Origin: Prevotella melaninogenica ATCC 25845
Lineage (GTDB): Bacteria > Bacteroidota > Bacteroidia > Bacteroidales > Bacteroidaceae
Direction: 5' to 3'
Assembly: GCF_000144405.1 (NCBI RefSeq)
Contig: NC_014370.1
Span: 1,121,501 to 1,185,500 of the forward strand
DNA length: 64,000 nucleotides
Shown here: positions 44,265 to 53,546 of the stretch, in pieces
Numbering within the stretch: position 1 is the stretch's first letter
Layout: each line of letters starts with the position of its first letter
Notes under the pieces: model-generated
Seen by the model: the letters and a program-made list of their open reading frames with translations, nothing else
The model's database searches: none
Told to the model about the DNA's origin: nothing
Program-made: the position numbers and the translations under genes

Positions 44265-45203
44265 TTAATCTGGAATAAGAAAGTTTATAACTTCTTTCTC
44301 AACACCAATCGTAAACGTACCAACAGGCGTGCCATTCAAGCGTCGACCATCAACACTGACTGGTGTGTGCTCAGCTATTTGTCCACTCAGCTCCTGCGTT
44401 CTATATGGCATCACATTACGATGATTCAATATCTTATCTCGCAACAAGAGATACATTCCTTCCATTGCTTGCCACAGCTTTGGCTGAGAAACGATGGAAA
44501 CATCGAGCAGACCATTATAAGGTACAGCATTCGGGGTCTGCCCATAACCCTGGGCATTACCAATACAAACAGTCATCAGACGCTGTTTTATACTATCTGC
44601 ATTGATTTTCAGCGACATGAAATAATCCATACGCTGGAACATTAGTAGGAAGCAAGAGAGGATGAAGGAGATTGTGCGGGATATAAAAAGGTGGCGCAAA
44701 CGGCGACGAAGACTCATGATATTTGCCACCATACCAATGTTTACACAGTTAAGAAAATATCGCCGGCAACGCTCATTCTTCTTATTCTCGTAGTGAATAC
44801 AGCCAACATCTACTCGTCTTACACGCTTCTGCTTAAGCCAAACAATCGTCTGTTCTAAGTGTGACTCATCGAAACCCCAGAAGTGTGCAAAGTCATTTAA
44901 CACGCCATTCGGGATAACACCCAACGTAATACGCTCACGCTCTTCTGGTTCTAAGAGCATGAGATAGTTGACCGCATCATTTAACGCAGAGTCACCGCCA
45001 TAGATAATAATAGTTTTATAACCATTACTAATCAGCATCCGCACGAGTCTATCCACACTACGTGGATTCTCACTTTGCACCATATCATACTGTATGTTGT
45101 GTGCTTGCAGACAGCGTTCAGCTTGTTCCCAACGCTTTACTGGATTACCAAGTAATCCTCCCTTCGGACAATAAATGATGCCCCATCTTCCTTCCTCTAC
45201 CAT
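44265..45203 (-). CDS. Diacylglycerol kinase-family lipid kinase
   Basis: 312 residues, DAGK catalytic domain. The nucleotide loop usually read GGDGT appears here as IIYGGDSALNDAVN, then LGVIPNGVLNDFAHFWG. The C-terminal beta-domain has VCIGNAQGYGQTP and GLLDVSIVSQPKL. It phosphorylates a lipid or lipid-like alcohol with ATP at the membrane; diacylglycerol is the usual guess. The start overlaps the miaA stop by 7 bp. Confidence 0.85.
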   Translation of the reverse strand: MVEEGRWGIIYCPKGGLLGNPVKRWEQAERCLQAHNIQYDMVQSENPRSVDRLVRMLISNGYKTIIIYGGDSALNDAVNYLMLLEPEERERITLGVIPNGVLNDFAHFWGFDESHLEQTIVWLKQKRVRRVDVGCIHYENKKNERCRRYFLNCVNIGMVANIMSLRRRLRHLFISRTISFILSCFLLMFQRMDYFMSLKINADSIKQRLMTVCIGNAQGYGQTPNAVPYNGLLDVSIVSQPKLWQAMEGMYLLLRDKILNHRNVMPYRTQELSGQIAEHTPVSVDGRRLNGTPVGTFTIGVEKEVINFLIPD

Positions 45204-46108
45204 AAACTCAATATTTCTTCAACTTTATCTTCCATCTTTTGTGCAGCATTTACCCAATGAATCGTAAAGCCACGACGCTCCATACCACGAAACCACGTCA
45301 TCTGTCGCTTAGCAAACTGATGAATGGCGATTTCTAACTGTCGGAACATCTCATTGTAAGACAGCTTTCCTATGAGATACTCTGTTACAAACTTATATTC
45401 CAAACCATAATAGATAAGGTCTTCTGCAGGTATACCCTGCTTCAGTAATCCTTCTACCTCGCCAACCATTCCTTCTTCAAGACGTGCTTTTAAGCGGTTG
45501 GTTATTTTCTTTCTTCGTGCTTCACGATCTATGTCTACACCTATTATTAATGACTCAATTGGTGGACATTGCCGCTCTTCTGTTGGCTTTGTGAGATTAT
45601 AAGTTTCAATCTCTATCGCACGAATAGCACGCTGACAAGAGTCAACATCCGTCTTGTTGTGCATGACGGAATGATTCTTTTTCTTCAGTTCAACCAACAT
45701 TGCCGTCAATTCTTCAAGCGACTTTTCCTCCAACGCCTTACGAAGTTCAGGATTCTGTGGCACTGGCGAAAGGCTATAACCCTTCAGCACAGCTTCAATA
45801 TAAAGACCTGTACCGCCGCAGAGAATAGGCAACACTCCCCTACTCCGTATATCTTCATAACTATCAAGGAAATCCTGTTGATAGCGAAAAAGATTATACT
45901 TCGTACCGGGTTCACATATATCTATAAGGTGATAAGGTATTGCATGCCCCTCAACTGTGTAATCAGCCAAGTCTTTACCCGTACCAATATCCATGCCACG
46001 ATAGACCTGACGGCTATCTGCACTGATGATTTCAGCGTTAAGCCGAGCAGCCAAATGCGCAGCAAGTTCGGTCTTACCCGAAGCCGTAGGACCAAGAATG
46101 GTTATCAT
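45197..46108 (-). CDS. miaA: tRNA dimethylallyltransferase
   Basis: 303 residues from the ATG at 46108 (MITILGPTASGKTELA). An in-frame ATG at 46165 would add 19 residues but lies only 5 bp after the -7 box, at the likely transcription start, so it could be used only as a leaderless start. P-loop GPTASGKT, SADSRQVYRGMDIGTGK, HLIDI and CGGTGLYIEAVLKG are all present. Adds an isopentenyl group to A37 of tRNAs reading UNN codons. Overlaps the lipid kinase gene by 7 bp. Confidence 0.93.
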   Translation of the reverse strand: MITILGPTASGKTELAAHLAARLNAEIISADSRQVYRGMDIGTGKDLADYTVEGHAIPYHLIDICEPGTKYNLFRYQQDFLDSYEDIRSRGVLPILCGGTGLYIEAVLKGYSLSPVPQNPELRKALEEKSLEELTAMLVELKKKNHSVMHNKTDVDSCQRAIRAIEIETYNLTKPTEERQCPPIESLIIGVDIDREARRKKITNRLKARLEEGMVGEVEGLLKQGIPAEDLIYYGLEYKFVTEYLIGKLSYNEMFRQLEIAIHQFAKRQMTWFRGMERRGFTIHWVNAAQKMEDKVEEILSLW

Positions 46109-46169
46109 ACGCTTGTCAAGAGCTATACCTGCAGCCGTACCCTCACCTATCTGTTCGTTCTTCATGTCG

Positions 46170-46199
46170 CAAAGATAACAAAAAAATCCCTGCCAGCAA
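46170..46199 (-). promoter_or_regulatory. Promoter of miaA, embedded in the gapA terminator
   Basis: Minus strand TTG (46199-46197), 19-nt spacer, TATCTTTG (46177-46170). The TTG is in the loop of the gapA terminator hairpin and the T-run lies in the spacer. Confidence 0.7.
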
Positions 46200-46210
46200 G
46201 CTGACAGGGA
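46178..46210 (-). terminator. Intrinsic terminator of gapA
   Basis: On the minus strand TCCCTGTCAGC pairs with GCTGGCAGGGA (one G-U pair) followed by TTTTTT, 66 bp after the gapA stop. Confidence 0.85.
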
Positions 46211-46275
46211 CTATTATTTTATCCGTCAACCACTCTCTATGCAAGAGAGGATTGCAGATGACCTTCCGGTTGGTA

Positions 46276-47304
46276 TTACTTCAACTCTGCGAAGTACTTG
46301 ATTGTACGAACCATCTGAGAAGTATAAGAGTTCTCATTGTCGTACCAAGAAACAACCTGTACCTGGTAGCAATCATCGCTGATCTTGCTTACCATAGTCT
46401 GAGTTGCATCGAACAAAGAACCGAAACGCATACCGATGATATCAGAAGAAACGATCTGATCCTCAGTATAACCGAAGCTCTCAGTTGAAGCAGCCTTCAT
46501 TGCAGCGTTGATACCCTCAACAGTTACGTCCTTACCCTTAACAACAGCAACGAGGATTGTTGTAGAACCTGTTGGAGTTGGAACGCGCTGTGCAGAACCG
46601 ATCAACTTACCATTCAACTCTGGGATAACGAGACCGATAGCCTTAGCAGCACCAGTTGAGTTAGGAACGATGTTGCAAGCACCTGCACGTGAACGACGGA
46701 GGTCACCCTTGCGCTGTGGACCATCGAGAATCATCTGGTCACCAGTGTAAGCGTGGATTGTTGACATGATACCTGACTGGATTGGAGCATATGCGTTCAA
46801 CGCAGCTGCCATTGGAGCCAAGCAGTTTGTTGTACAAGAAGCTGCAGAAATAACAGTATCAGCTGCAGTCAAAGTCTTGTGGTTAGTATTGAAAACAACT
46901 GTTGGGAGATCGTTACCTGCAGGAGCAGAGATAACTACCTTCTTAGCACCAGCCTTGAGGTGAGCAGAAGCCTTCTCCTTAGATGTGTAGAAACCTGTAC
47001 ACTCGAGAACTACGTCTACGTTGTTAGCAGCCCATGGGCAGTTAGCAGCGTCCATCTCAGCAGAGATCTTAATCTCCTTACCATCAACGATGATAGAATT
47101 CTCAGTAGCCTCTACAGTGTGCTTACCCTCACCGAACTTGCCAGCGAAACCACCCTGAGCGGTATCATACTTCAACAGATGAGCAAGCATCTTAGGACTT
47201 GTCAAGTCGTTAATTGCAACAACCTCATAACCTTCAGCCTCGAACATCTGACGGAATGCGAGACGACCAATACGGCCAAAGCCGTTAATAGCTACATTTA
47301 CCAT
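46276..47304 (-). CDS. gapA: Glyceraldehyde-3-phosphate dehydrogenase, type I
   Basis: 342 residues. NAD-binding [14 protein letters not shown], catalytic Cys in [34 protein letters not shown], and [13 protein letters not shown] near the end. Glycolytic oxidation and phosphorylation of glyceraldehyde-3-P. Codon use is of the strongly expressed kind (repeated AAC, GTA, CGT) compared with neighbours. Single gene with its own terminator. Confidence 0.97.
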   Translation of the reverse strand: MVNVAINGFGRIGRLAFRQMFEAEGYEVVAINDLTSPKMLAHLLKYDTAQGGFAGKFGEGKHTVEATENSIIVDGKEIKISAEMDAANCPWAANNVDVVLECTGFYTSKEKASAHLKAGAKKVVISAPAGNDLPTVVFNTNHKTLTAADTVISAASCTTNCLAPMAAALNAYAPIQSGIMSTIHAYTGDQMILDGPQRKGDLRRSRAGACNIVPNSTGAAKAIGLVIPELNGKLIGSAQRVPTPTGSTTILVAVVKGKDVTVEGINAAMKAASTESFGYTEDQIVSSDIIGMRFGSLFDATQTMVSKISDDCYQVQVVSWYDNENSYTSQMVRTIKYFAELK

Positions 47305-47385
47305 TTTACTTTAAATTATTTATAAAAGTTTATAAAAACGAATTTCTTTTTACCTCCTTATAGAAGATTTTCTATCTTACGATTG

Positions 47386-47393
47386 CAAAGATA
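47386..47393 (-). promoter_or_regulatory. -7 box (TATCTTTG) of gapA
   Basis: Perfect TAnnTTTG on the minus strand, 82 bp before the gapA ATG; the upstream TTG is not evident. Confidence 0.5.
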
Positions 47394-47574
47394 CAATTTT
47401 TTTTTTATTTTTGCAGTCGCTTAGCGTATTAATTATTATAAAAAATAACTCGTTTCGCACACATAGGCAATTCTATGCAATCTAACAAACCAAGATTGCA
47501 AAGTCTATATAACAAAAGAAAGGGTATTAGTATAAAACGCAAGACAAACAAACAAATTAACAACAAAATTAATT

Positions 47575-48000
47575 ATGAGCAAACTTATTCAAGAATTCAA
47601 GGAATTTGCAGTAAAGGGTAATGCCGTTGATATGGCTGTCGGTGTAATCATCGGTGGTGCTTTCGGCAAGATTGTTTCATCTATCGTTGACGATATCATC
47701 ATGCCTCCTATCGGATGGCTTATCGGTGGCGTTAACTTTTCAGACCTTAAGTACACACTTCCACAAGTAGAAATTCCTGGTGTAACTGCTCCTGCTCCAG
47801 CAACCATCAACTATGGTAACTTCTTGCAGACATTGCTTGACTTTATTATCATTGCTTTCTGCGTATTCATGATGGTAAAGGGTATCAACAAGCTCTCTAA
47901 GAAGAAGGAAGAGGAACCAGCTGCTCCTGCACCTGATCCAGAGCCAACTAACGAGGAGAAACTGCTCTCTGAGATTCGCGATTTGCTGAAGAACAAGTAA
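47575..48000 (+). CDS. mscL: Large-conductance mechanosensitive channel
   Basis: 141 residues. [20 protein letters not shown] and [16 protein letters not shown] form the N-terminal amphipathic helix and TM1; [18 protein letters not shown] is TM2. A Pro/Ala linker and a charged C-terminal helix end it. A homopentamer that opens under membrane tension during osmotic downshock. Single gene with a strong terminator. Confidence 0.96.
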   Translation: MSKLIQEFKEFAVKGNAVDMAVGVIIGGAFGKIVSSIVDDIIMPPIGWLIGGVNFSDLKYTLPQVEIPGVTAPAPATINYGNFLQTLLDFIIIAFCVFMMVKGINKLSKKKEEEPAAPAPDPEPTNEEKLLSEIRDLLKNK

Positions 48001-48027
48001 GCAACTATCTGAAATACAGATATAATC

Positions 48028-48065
48028 AGTCCGAAGATTCACTATGAGTCTTCGGACTTTTTTTT
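48028..48065 (+). terminator. Intrinsic terminator of mscL
   Basis: Perfect 10-bp stem AGTCCGAAGA/TCTTCGGACT, 11-nt loop, then eight T. Confidence 0.9.
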
Positions 48066-48223
48066 AACAACAGCGCTAATTTCTTTCCATTAAGATTACC
48101 AAACCACTTTTCCTTCCCGCCACCTTCGCCCTAATATCAGCCTTCTAAAGCTGTTAAAACACTGTTTCAAGACCATGAGCCTTACCCTTTATTCAGTCTA
48201 CAAAGTGTTACTTTCGAATTTTC

Positions 48224-48311
48224 TTCACGATAAAAAAGAATTATTTTCATGAACATAAATATTTTTCTTCATGAAAATAAATATTTTTTTTCACGTAAAT
48301 AATTTGCAATG
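48224..48311. repeat. 22-nt periodic array G (TTCATGAA..AAATATTTT units)
   Basis: TTCA(C/T)G starts at 48224, 48246, 48268 and 48290, exactly 22 nt apart over four units. Units 2 and 3 differ at only a few positions; units 1 and 4 are more diverged. Each has a TTCATGAA-type palindrome. The sequence is unrelated to arrays B-E. Confidence 0.7.
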
Positions 48312-48447
48312 ATTAAAAGACTGTAATGAAACCAACCAAGTAAAACAAGACTTTACAACCTGATTATCAATGCAACAAACAATATCTTACACTATCCTAA
48401 AGTCCTATACAAATCCTGTTCTTATTTCTTTATAATATTGTATAACG

Positions 48448-48475
48448 AAAAATAGGGACACAACTGCGTCCCTAT
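48448..48475 (-). terminator. Intrinsic terminator of guaA
   Basis: ATAGGGAC/GTCCCTAT 8-bp stem with an 8-nt loop; TTTTT follows on the minus strand, 26 bp after the guaA stop. Confidence 0.85.
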
Positions 48476-48500
48476 CCTTTTATTTTGTCTGTTTTCCTTC

Positions 48501-50045
48501 TTACTCCCACTCAATTGTTGAAGGTGGTTTTGAAGAGATATCGTAACATACGCGGTTAACTCCCTTCACCTTACGAATGATTTCATTAGAAACATCTGCC
48601 ATGAAATCATAAGGGAGGTGTGCCCAGTCAGCAGTCATTGCATCCATTGATGTAACGGCACGAAGAGCAACTGGATGCTCGTAAGTACGCTCATCACCCA
48701 TCACTCCTACTGAACGAATCGTAGAGAGCAATACGGTACCAGCCTGCCAAACATGGTCGTAAAGACTTGTACCATCTGGCATAGTATAGTTGTGCATCTT
48801 CTCGATATAGATATCGTCTGCATCTTGAAGGATACGAACCTTATCACGAGTGATGTCGCCCAAAATACGAACAGCAAGACCAGGACCTGGGAATGGATGA
48901 CGCTTGATAAGGCGTTCTGGCATTCCAAGCTCATAACCTACACGGCGAACCTCGTCTTTGAAGAGCCAACGAAGTGGCTCACAAAGCTGAAGATGCATCT
49001 CCTCTGGAAGTCCACCTACGTTATGGTGACTCTTGATAACCATACCCGTAATACTAAGGCTCTCAATACGGTCTGGGTAGATAGTACCCTGTGCGAGCCA
49101 CTTAGCATCGGTAATCTTCTTTGCCTCAGCGTTAAACACCTCAACAAAGTCACGACCAATAATCTTGCGCTTCTGCTCTGGGTCGGTAACACCTTCCAAA
49201 TCCTTAAAGAACTGTTCCGATGCATCAACGCCGATAACGTTCAGTCCAAGTCCCTTATAAGCATCCATCACCTTTGTAAACTCATTCTTACGGAGCATAC
49301 CATGGTCTACGAAGATACAAGTAAGGTTCTTACCGATAGCCTTATTAAGCAATACTGCACAAACAGAAGAGTCGACACCACCAGAAAGACCAAGGATAAC
49401 ACGGTCGTTACCCACCTGTTCACGAATCTCCTGAACAGCACTCTCTACAAACGAAGCTGCACTCCACTCCTGCTTGCTACCACAGATATTCACAACGAAG
49501 TTCTCCAACAACTGCTTACCCTGCAATGAGTGGTAAACCTCTGGATGGAACTGTACTGCCCATACTGGTTGTGTCTTTGATGCAAAGGCAGCATACTTAA
49601 CATCACCAGTAGAAGCTATAATGTCGTAATCCTCTGGGATTGCTGTAATCGTATCACCATGACTCATCCATACCTGCGAGCCTTTCTCAAAGCCTGTAAA
49701 AAGGCGATTGTTAAGGTCGATACTCTCTAAGTTGGCACGACCATACTCACGTGTACCCGTCTGCTCAACCTTACCTCCATTTGAATAAGAGATGTACTGA
49801 GCACCATAACAGATACCGAGCACTGGAATCTTACCGATAAACTGACTGAGGTCTACCTTGAAAGCCTCTGGGTCATGTACGGAATAAGGTGAACCAGAAA
49901 GAATCACACCAATCACAGATGGGTCGTCCTTCGGGAACTTGTTGTAAGGGAGGATCTCGCAGAAGGTATCCAACTCACGCACACGACGGCCAATAAGCTG
50001 TGTCGTCTGTGAGCCGAAATCCAAAATGATAATCTTCTGTTGCAT
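48501..50045 (-). CDS. guaA: GMP synthase (glutamine-hydrolysing)
   Basis: 514 residues, two domains. The glutaminase has its nucleophile in [10 protein letters not shown] and His-Glu in QFHPEVYH. The ATP-pyrophosphatase has the P-loop LSGGVDSSV and the dimerisation domain ending [15 protein letters not shown]. Converts XMP to GMP. 23 bp after the nucleotidyltransferase gene, likely one transcript. Confidence 0.97.
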   Translation of the reverse strand: MQQKIIILDFGSQTTQLIGRRVRELDTFCEILPYNKFPKDDPSVIGVILSGSPYSVHDPEAFKVDLSQFIGKIPVLGICYGAQYISYSNGGKVEQTGTREYGRANLESIDLNNRLFTGFEKGSQVWMSHGDTITAIPEDYDIIASTGDVKYAAFASKTQPVWAVQFHPEVYHSLQGKQLLENFVVNICGSKQEWSAASFVESAVQEIREQVGNDRVILGLSGGVDSSVCAVLLNKAIGKNLTCIFVDHGMLRKNEFTKVMDAYKGLGLNVIGVDASEQFFKDLEGVTDPEQKRKIIGRDFVEVFNAEAKKITDAKWLAQGTIYPDRIESLSITGMVIKSHHNVGGLPEEMHLQLCEPLRWLFKDEVRRVGYELGMPERLIKRHPFPGPGLAVRILGDITRDKVRILQDADDIYIEKMHNYTMPDGTSLYDHVWQAGTVLLSTIRSVGVMGDERTYEHPVALRAVTSMDAMTADWAHLPYDFMADVSNEIIRKVKGVNRVCYDISSKPPSTIEWE

Positions 50046-50068
50046 GTAAATGAATGTATTTTAAAATA

Positions 50069-50875
50069 TCAGTTCTCCGTCTTGGAGCTTTGATACTCTG
50101 AATTTGCAATAAAGTCTTCAGCAGCTTGTAAGCTGTCGAGTTTGCCTACATCAAGTAGATGAAGGTCGGTTTTTAGTTCGCCACGGATATCAAGTGTGTC
50201 GCAATTGTTGAGATAGAAGTCCATAATGGGGAACTTATCCTTATCAACAGCCTCAACGGTTTGTACCGCAGAGGGAGCTAACACGTGTATACCAGAGAAG
50301 GCACAGAGGTAACAGTTGTTCTGATAATAAGAACTTTCTTCCTCTGTTGGTGAGACGAAATGCAACTGACGTATCTCGGCATGAGGTGACTTCACCTCGC
50401 CTGTAGCCACATTTGTCCAGCCCACCAAGCGCATATTACTATCAAATATCAAGTAACGTTGGGTCACACGACGGCTTACCAACAGCAGAGCATCTGCCTT
50501 TGTTTCTAAAGCATGGCGATAGAAAGCAGCTAAATCCACATTACTTAATATGTCAACATTGTGAATCAGCACTGGCTGATACTGATCAAAAAGCGAAGCA
50601 GCTCGCTTGATACCACCACCGGTGTCAAGGAGCTGCTCTGTTTCATCAGACACATAGATATCCACACCATAGTTGTGTGCATCCAAATAGTCTGTTATCT
50701 GGTTTGCAAAATGATGTACATTAACAACCATACGACTGCATCCAGCATCTATTAATCTCCTGATTACATGCTCAAGCAGTGGCGCACCTCCCACCCTTAC
50801 CAACGCTTTTGGCATTGTGTCAGTAAGCGGTTTCAAACGGGTACCGAGTCCGGCTGCAAAAATCATTGCCTGCAT
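50069..50875 (-). CDS. Nucleotidyltransferase of the MurU/HddC type
   Basis: 268 residues. MIFAAGLGTRLKPLTDTMPK carries the NTP-transferase signature GxGTRxxPLT with the catalytic Lys; GGAPLLEHVI and HNVDILSNVDL follow. It activates a sugar-1-phosphate with UTP or GTP. MurU (MurNAc-1-P uridylyltransferase of peptidoglycan recycling) is the closest type I can recall, but mannose- or heptose-1-P enzymes look alike. First gene of the pair with guaA. Confidence 0.75.
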   Translation of the reverse strand: MQAMIFAAGLGTRLKPLTDTMPKALVRVGGAPLLEHVIRRLIDAGCSRMVVNVHHFANQITDYLDAHNYGVDIYVSDETEQLLDTGGGIKRAASLFDQYQPVLIHNVDILSNVDLAAFYRHALETKADALLLVSRRVTQRYLIFDSNMRLVGWTNVATGEVKSPHAEIRQLHFVSPTEEESSYYQNNCYLCAFSGIHVLAPSAVQTVEAVDKDKFPIMDFYLNNCDTLDIRGELKTDLHLLDVGKLDSLQAAEDFIANSEYQSSKTEN

Positions 50876-50896
50876 TTGCTTTTCTTTTTATGCCTA

Positions 50897-50926
50897 CAAA
50901 ATTAATGCTTTTATTTCAGTCTACAA
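50897..50926 (-). promoter_or_regulatory. Promoter of the nucleotidyltransferase-guaA pair
   Basis: Minus strand TTG (50926-50924), 19-nt spacer, TAATTTTG (50904-50897), 22 bp before the ATG at 50875. Confidence 0.7.
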
Positions 50927-51225
50927 AGGAATGACGGACATAAATCAAAAAGAAAAAGGTTTAGTTTGTATCTTATCGTTATAATATAGTCACAGAGTAA
51001 GGATAAAAAAAAGTTCTTCCGTTAAATTTGTAGATTGTTAACAGAATGAGATTAATCCACATAAACGGAATGATTACCCCCAATTAGATGGTTTTATAAA
51101 GAGGAAAAAACTACATGATAAATGTAATTAGATGCAATGTCTATCTGTCTTCTACAAACAACTTATTCCCTTATTAATTGAGGTTTGTAAACTATTTTCA
51201 TGCGACTCAAAACCAATACATGCTC

Positions 51226-51313
51226 TTTTGGCTTCAAAAAGACGCCAAATTGACTTGCAAAAGACGCCCTTTAAGACCCTTACTAACGCCCTTTTGAAGT
51301 CCAATTAAGCACC
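51226..51313. repeat. 22-nt periodic array F (AAAAGACGCC units)
   Basis: GACGCC at 51241 and 51263 and AACGCC at 51285, then AAGCACC at 51307, all 22 nt apart; four units. Unit starts TTTTGGCTTCAAAA and TTTTGAAGTCC also align. The sequence is unrelated to arrays B-E. Confidence 0.65.
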
Positions 51314-51641
51314 TTTTACGTTACGACTTTGTAACTAATTGATTTCCTTATGGTTACAAACCTACATTATGTATGTGTTTTTGCCGTTATTTATAGATGT
51401 CTTGCTTGAAATTATGTAATGATTTTTCAAATCCTTGCCTGCAGCTTTTCGAAGTATTAAAATGAAAAGGTTTTCAATGAAAGAAGGTGATAATAGGATA
51501 GATAGTTGACTGCCTTAGCCATATTTTTGTCTAATGAGGAACTTCGATTCTTCCGATAACGCAATACGAAAAGCGTTCACACATTTAACCCAAATCTGTC
51601 ATTAGACAACAATGTTTCAGGAATAAATGACAACAGAAACC

Positions 51642-51953
51642 TTACTCCTCCAGTTTCCATTGCCATTTTCTCATATCGACACAACCATTTGCACGGAAGG
51701 TTATTCCTTCAGTTTCCAACAAACCGCGCTGTTCTTCCCAACAAGGAGCCGTACGTCCGTTACCATTTACAACTCGATGACATGGCAAATTTTCTGTTTC
51801 AGATACGCCATGTAGCACTTTTCCAACCAAACGAGCATGACGAGGACAGCCTACAAGCCATGCTATTTGCCCATAACTCAGTACACGACCGCTCGGGATT
51901 GATGCCACAACGTTATAAACTTCCTTGCGAAATTCTTCTATATCTACAGCCAT
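51642..51953 (-). CDS. MGMT-family (alkyltransferase-like-sized) DNA-binding protein with active Cys
   Basis: 103 residues, only the C-terminal MGMT domain. IPSGRVLSYGQIAWLVGCP, ARLVGKVLHG (with the recognition-helix Arg) and NLPCHRVVNGNGR. The Cys of PCHRV is the alkyl acceptor of O6-methylguanine methyltransferases. Alkyltransferase-like proteins of this size usually have Trp there. It could thus repair DNA directly or flag lesions for nucleotide excision repair. Confidence 0.88.
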   Translation of the reverse strand: MAVDIEEFRKEVYNVVASIPSGRVLSYGQIAWLVGCPRHARLVGKVLHGVSETENLPCHRVVNGNGRTAPCWEEQRGLLETEGITFRANGCVDMRKWQWKLEE

Positions 51954-51993
51954 TCGTACTCCAAATTGTCTTAATAAAAAAGGAGCGAAGAAA

Positions 51994-52077
51994 TTTAGTA
52001 GGGGTTAAGCCGATACCTTTCATATCCTTACACTGCTGCCCTCCGAAAAGAAACAGTAATGGCTTAACCCCACTAAA
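51994..52077. repeat. Long inverted repeat with 49-nt loop
   Basis: GGGGTTAAGCC (52001-52011) pairs perfectly with GGCTTAACCCC (52061-52071); TTTAGT/ACTAAA extends the stem across one bulged base. The loop is too long for a usual terminator, though it lies downstream of the glutathione peroxidase gene. Confidence 0.6.
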
Positions 52078-52138
52078 ACCTTCAACTCCTAAACGATTGC
52101 CCTCAAAGGACTATTAAAACTTACTTATCAGCTTCTGC

Positions 52139-52687
52139 TTAAAGCGCAGCCTCAACAGCCTTCTGAACCTCCTTGAGGTCTACTGTAGGCTCGAAGCGTG
52201 CAACAACCTCACCATTGCGGTTAACGAGGAACTTTGTGAAGTTCCACTGGATGTCGTTCTGCTTGCGTGGCTCTGTGTTTGCCTTGTTGTAAAGGTCTTC
52301 CATAATAGCAGCCAACTTCTCCTCATATGCACCACCTGCATAGCCCTTCTCACTCTTCAACCATGTATAGAGAGGGAGCTCGTTAGCACCGTTCACATCG
52401 CTCTTCTTGAACTGTGGGAAGTCAGTACCAAACTTTGCTGTACAGAACTCGTGAATCTCCTCGTCTGTACCTGGAGCCTGATGACCGAACTGATCACATG
52501 GAATATCGAGAATCTCAAGACCCTTCTCCTTCAGACTGCGGTACATTGCCTCCAACTCCTCATACTGTGGAGTAAAACCACAACCTGTCGCTGTGTTTAC
52601 GATAAGAAGTACCTTACCCTTATATGTCTCGAGACTTACCTCGTTACCTTTCTTATCTTTCAAATTGAAATCATAAACTGTTGCCAT
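52139..52687 (-). CDS. Glutathione peroxidase-type thiol peroxidase
   Basis: 182 residues. The peroxidatic Cys is in NTATGCGFTPQY, the Gln of the tetrad in CDQFGHQ, Trp-Asn in IQWNFTKFL. IPCDQF has a second Cys in the position used for resolution by thioredoxin in bacterial and plant Gpx, so reduction by thioredoxin rather than glutathione is likely. Removes hydrogen or lipid peroxides in the cytoplasm. It lies 150 bp after doxX on the same strand. Confidence 0.92.
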   Translation of the reverse strand: MATVYDFNLKDKKGNEVSLETYKGKVLLIVNTATGCGFTPQYEELEAMYRSLKEKGLEILDIPCDQFGHQAPGTDEEIHEFCTAKFGTDFPQFKKSDVNGANELPLYTWLKSEKGYAGGAYEEKLAAIMEDLYNKANTEPRKQNDIQWNFTKFLVNRNGEVVARFEPTVDLKEVQKAVEAAL

Positions 52688-52837
52688 AATTCTTTACTCT
52701 TTATTAAATTCTACAATAATATTTTTTACGCCATAAAAGTGATATTTCAAACTCGTGTGTTTCGTCTATCATAGCCTTGGAAAGTATCGACCAAGGAAGT
52801 TTCTACCCTATCAAAGTTGATTCCTAATCCTTACGAT

Positions 52838-53263
52838 TTATTTTCTTAATCTCGACATCCATTCTTTGCAAACCTGCCAACCACCAGTAGACCACAATGC
52901 CCATGCTATCAGTACTGGCTGGAAGAATAGTCGGATAAGACGTGCAGTGTCAGTATTCAACCCGAATGAATCAATATGATAGAAATATTGATTGAGGTTT
53001 CCAGGGAAGATGAGTACAAAAAAGAGGGCGAGCAACGCTCCTACTACCGCCTTATGCTTATACAAGAATAGCATACTCAAACCCAAAGCAATCTCTACTA
53101 CACCTGAAGAAAGTACCACGAAATCGGTAAATCCTTCTGAGAATCGAAGCCACATAGGCACCTGTGCCACGAACTCCAATCGGTTAAAAGTCAGGTGAGA
53201 AACACCTGCATACGTCATAAAGGCTCCTAAAAGGAGGCGGAAAATCATCTTTACTTTGTTCAT
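52838..53263 (-). CDS. DoxX-family membrane protein
   Basis: 141 residues, four hydrophobic segments (about 7-25, 46-66, 70-90, 105-125). MIFRLLLGAFMTYAGVSHLTF and VVEIALGLSMLF match DoxX/YphA-type proteins. Role uncertain; relatives have been linked to redox balance at the inner membrane, which fits the downstream peroxidase. It is preceded by a structured 135-nt leader. Confidence 0.8.
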   Translation of the reverse strand: MNKVKMIFRLLLGAFMTYAGVSHLTFNRLEFVAQVPMWLRFSEGFTDFVVLSSGVVEIALGLSMLFLYKHKAVVGALLALFFVLIFPGNLNQYFYHIDSFGLNTDTARLIRLFFQPVLIAWALWSTGGWQVCKEWMSRLRK

Positions 53264-53279
53264 CCTGTTTCTTTTAAAT

Positions 53280-53330
53280 GGGGGCGCATCACCCTCTCCC
53301 AGCGCTAACTGATATCAGTGTCACGCCCCC
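53280..53330 (-). promoter_or_regulatory. Structured leader element of doxX
   Basis: GGGGGCG (53280-53286) and CGCCCCC (53324-53330) form a 7-bp G/C stem closing a 37-nt loop that contains the perfect palindrome ACTGATATCAGT (53308-53319). It ends 16 bp before the ATG, inside the transcribed leader. It does not match any riboswitch I know. Confidence 0.55.
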
Positions 53331-53405
53331 TAAAATACCTTTACTTACTAATCGTCTTTACAATCTTTTATTACTCGAATCTTTCTAAACCATTATTCTC
53401 AATTG

Positions 53406-53435
53406 CAAAGTTATAAAAAGATACTTATATCGCAA
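53406..53435 (-). promoter_or_regulatory. Promoter of doxX (and probably the peroxidase gene)
   Basis: Minus strand TTG (53435-53433), 19-nt spacer, TAACTTTG (53413-53406), giving a leader of about 135 nt. Confidence 0.75.
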
Positions 53436-53546
53436 GCGATTACACATTAATTTTAACATCATTTTGCATCTATAATATGCTTAACAACCACTATTAAACT
53501 GCCTTAATAGGAACCATAAGCCCCTCCCTTGTTCTTTATTATCGTT

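Larger units (their letters stand above)
48001..48500. other. 500-bp gap between convergent mscL and guaA
   Basis: Contains the mscL terminator (48028-48065), 22-nt array G (48224-48311) and the guaA terminator (48448-48475). Nothing else recognisable. Confidence 0.55.
50876..51641. other. 766-bp non-coding region
   Basis: Holds the promoter of the nucleotidyltransferase gene (50897-50926) and 22-nt array F (51226-51313). A TAAATTTG on the plus strand at 51023-51030 has no TTG partner and no gene after it. Otherwise nothing recognisable. Confidence 0.5.

Noticed and set aside
46109..46165. Upstream ATG of miaA
   Set aside because: It lies at the likely transcription start; the ATG at 46108 places the P-loop where MiaA proteins usually have it. 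A leaderless start remains possible.
51689..52117. 142-codon plus-strand frame
   Set aside because: Mostly antisense to the MGMT gene and continues into the long dyad; the MGMT motifs on the other strand are decisive.
53280..53330. doxX leader as a TPP or other known riboswitch
   Set aside because: The conserved cores of the riboswitch classes I can recall are not present.
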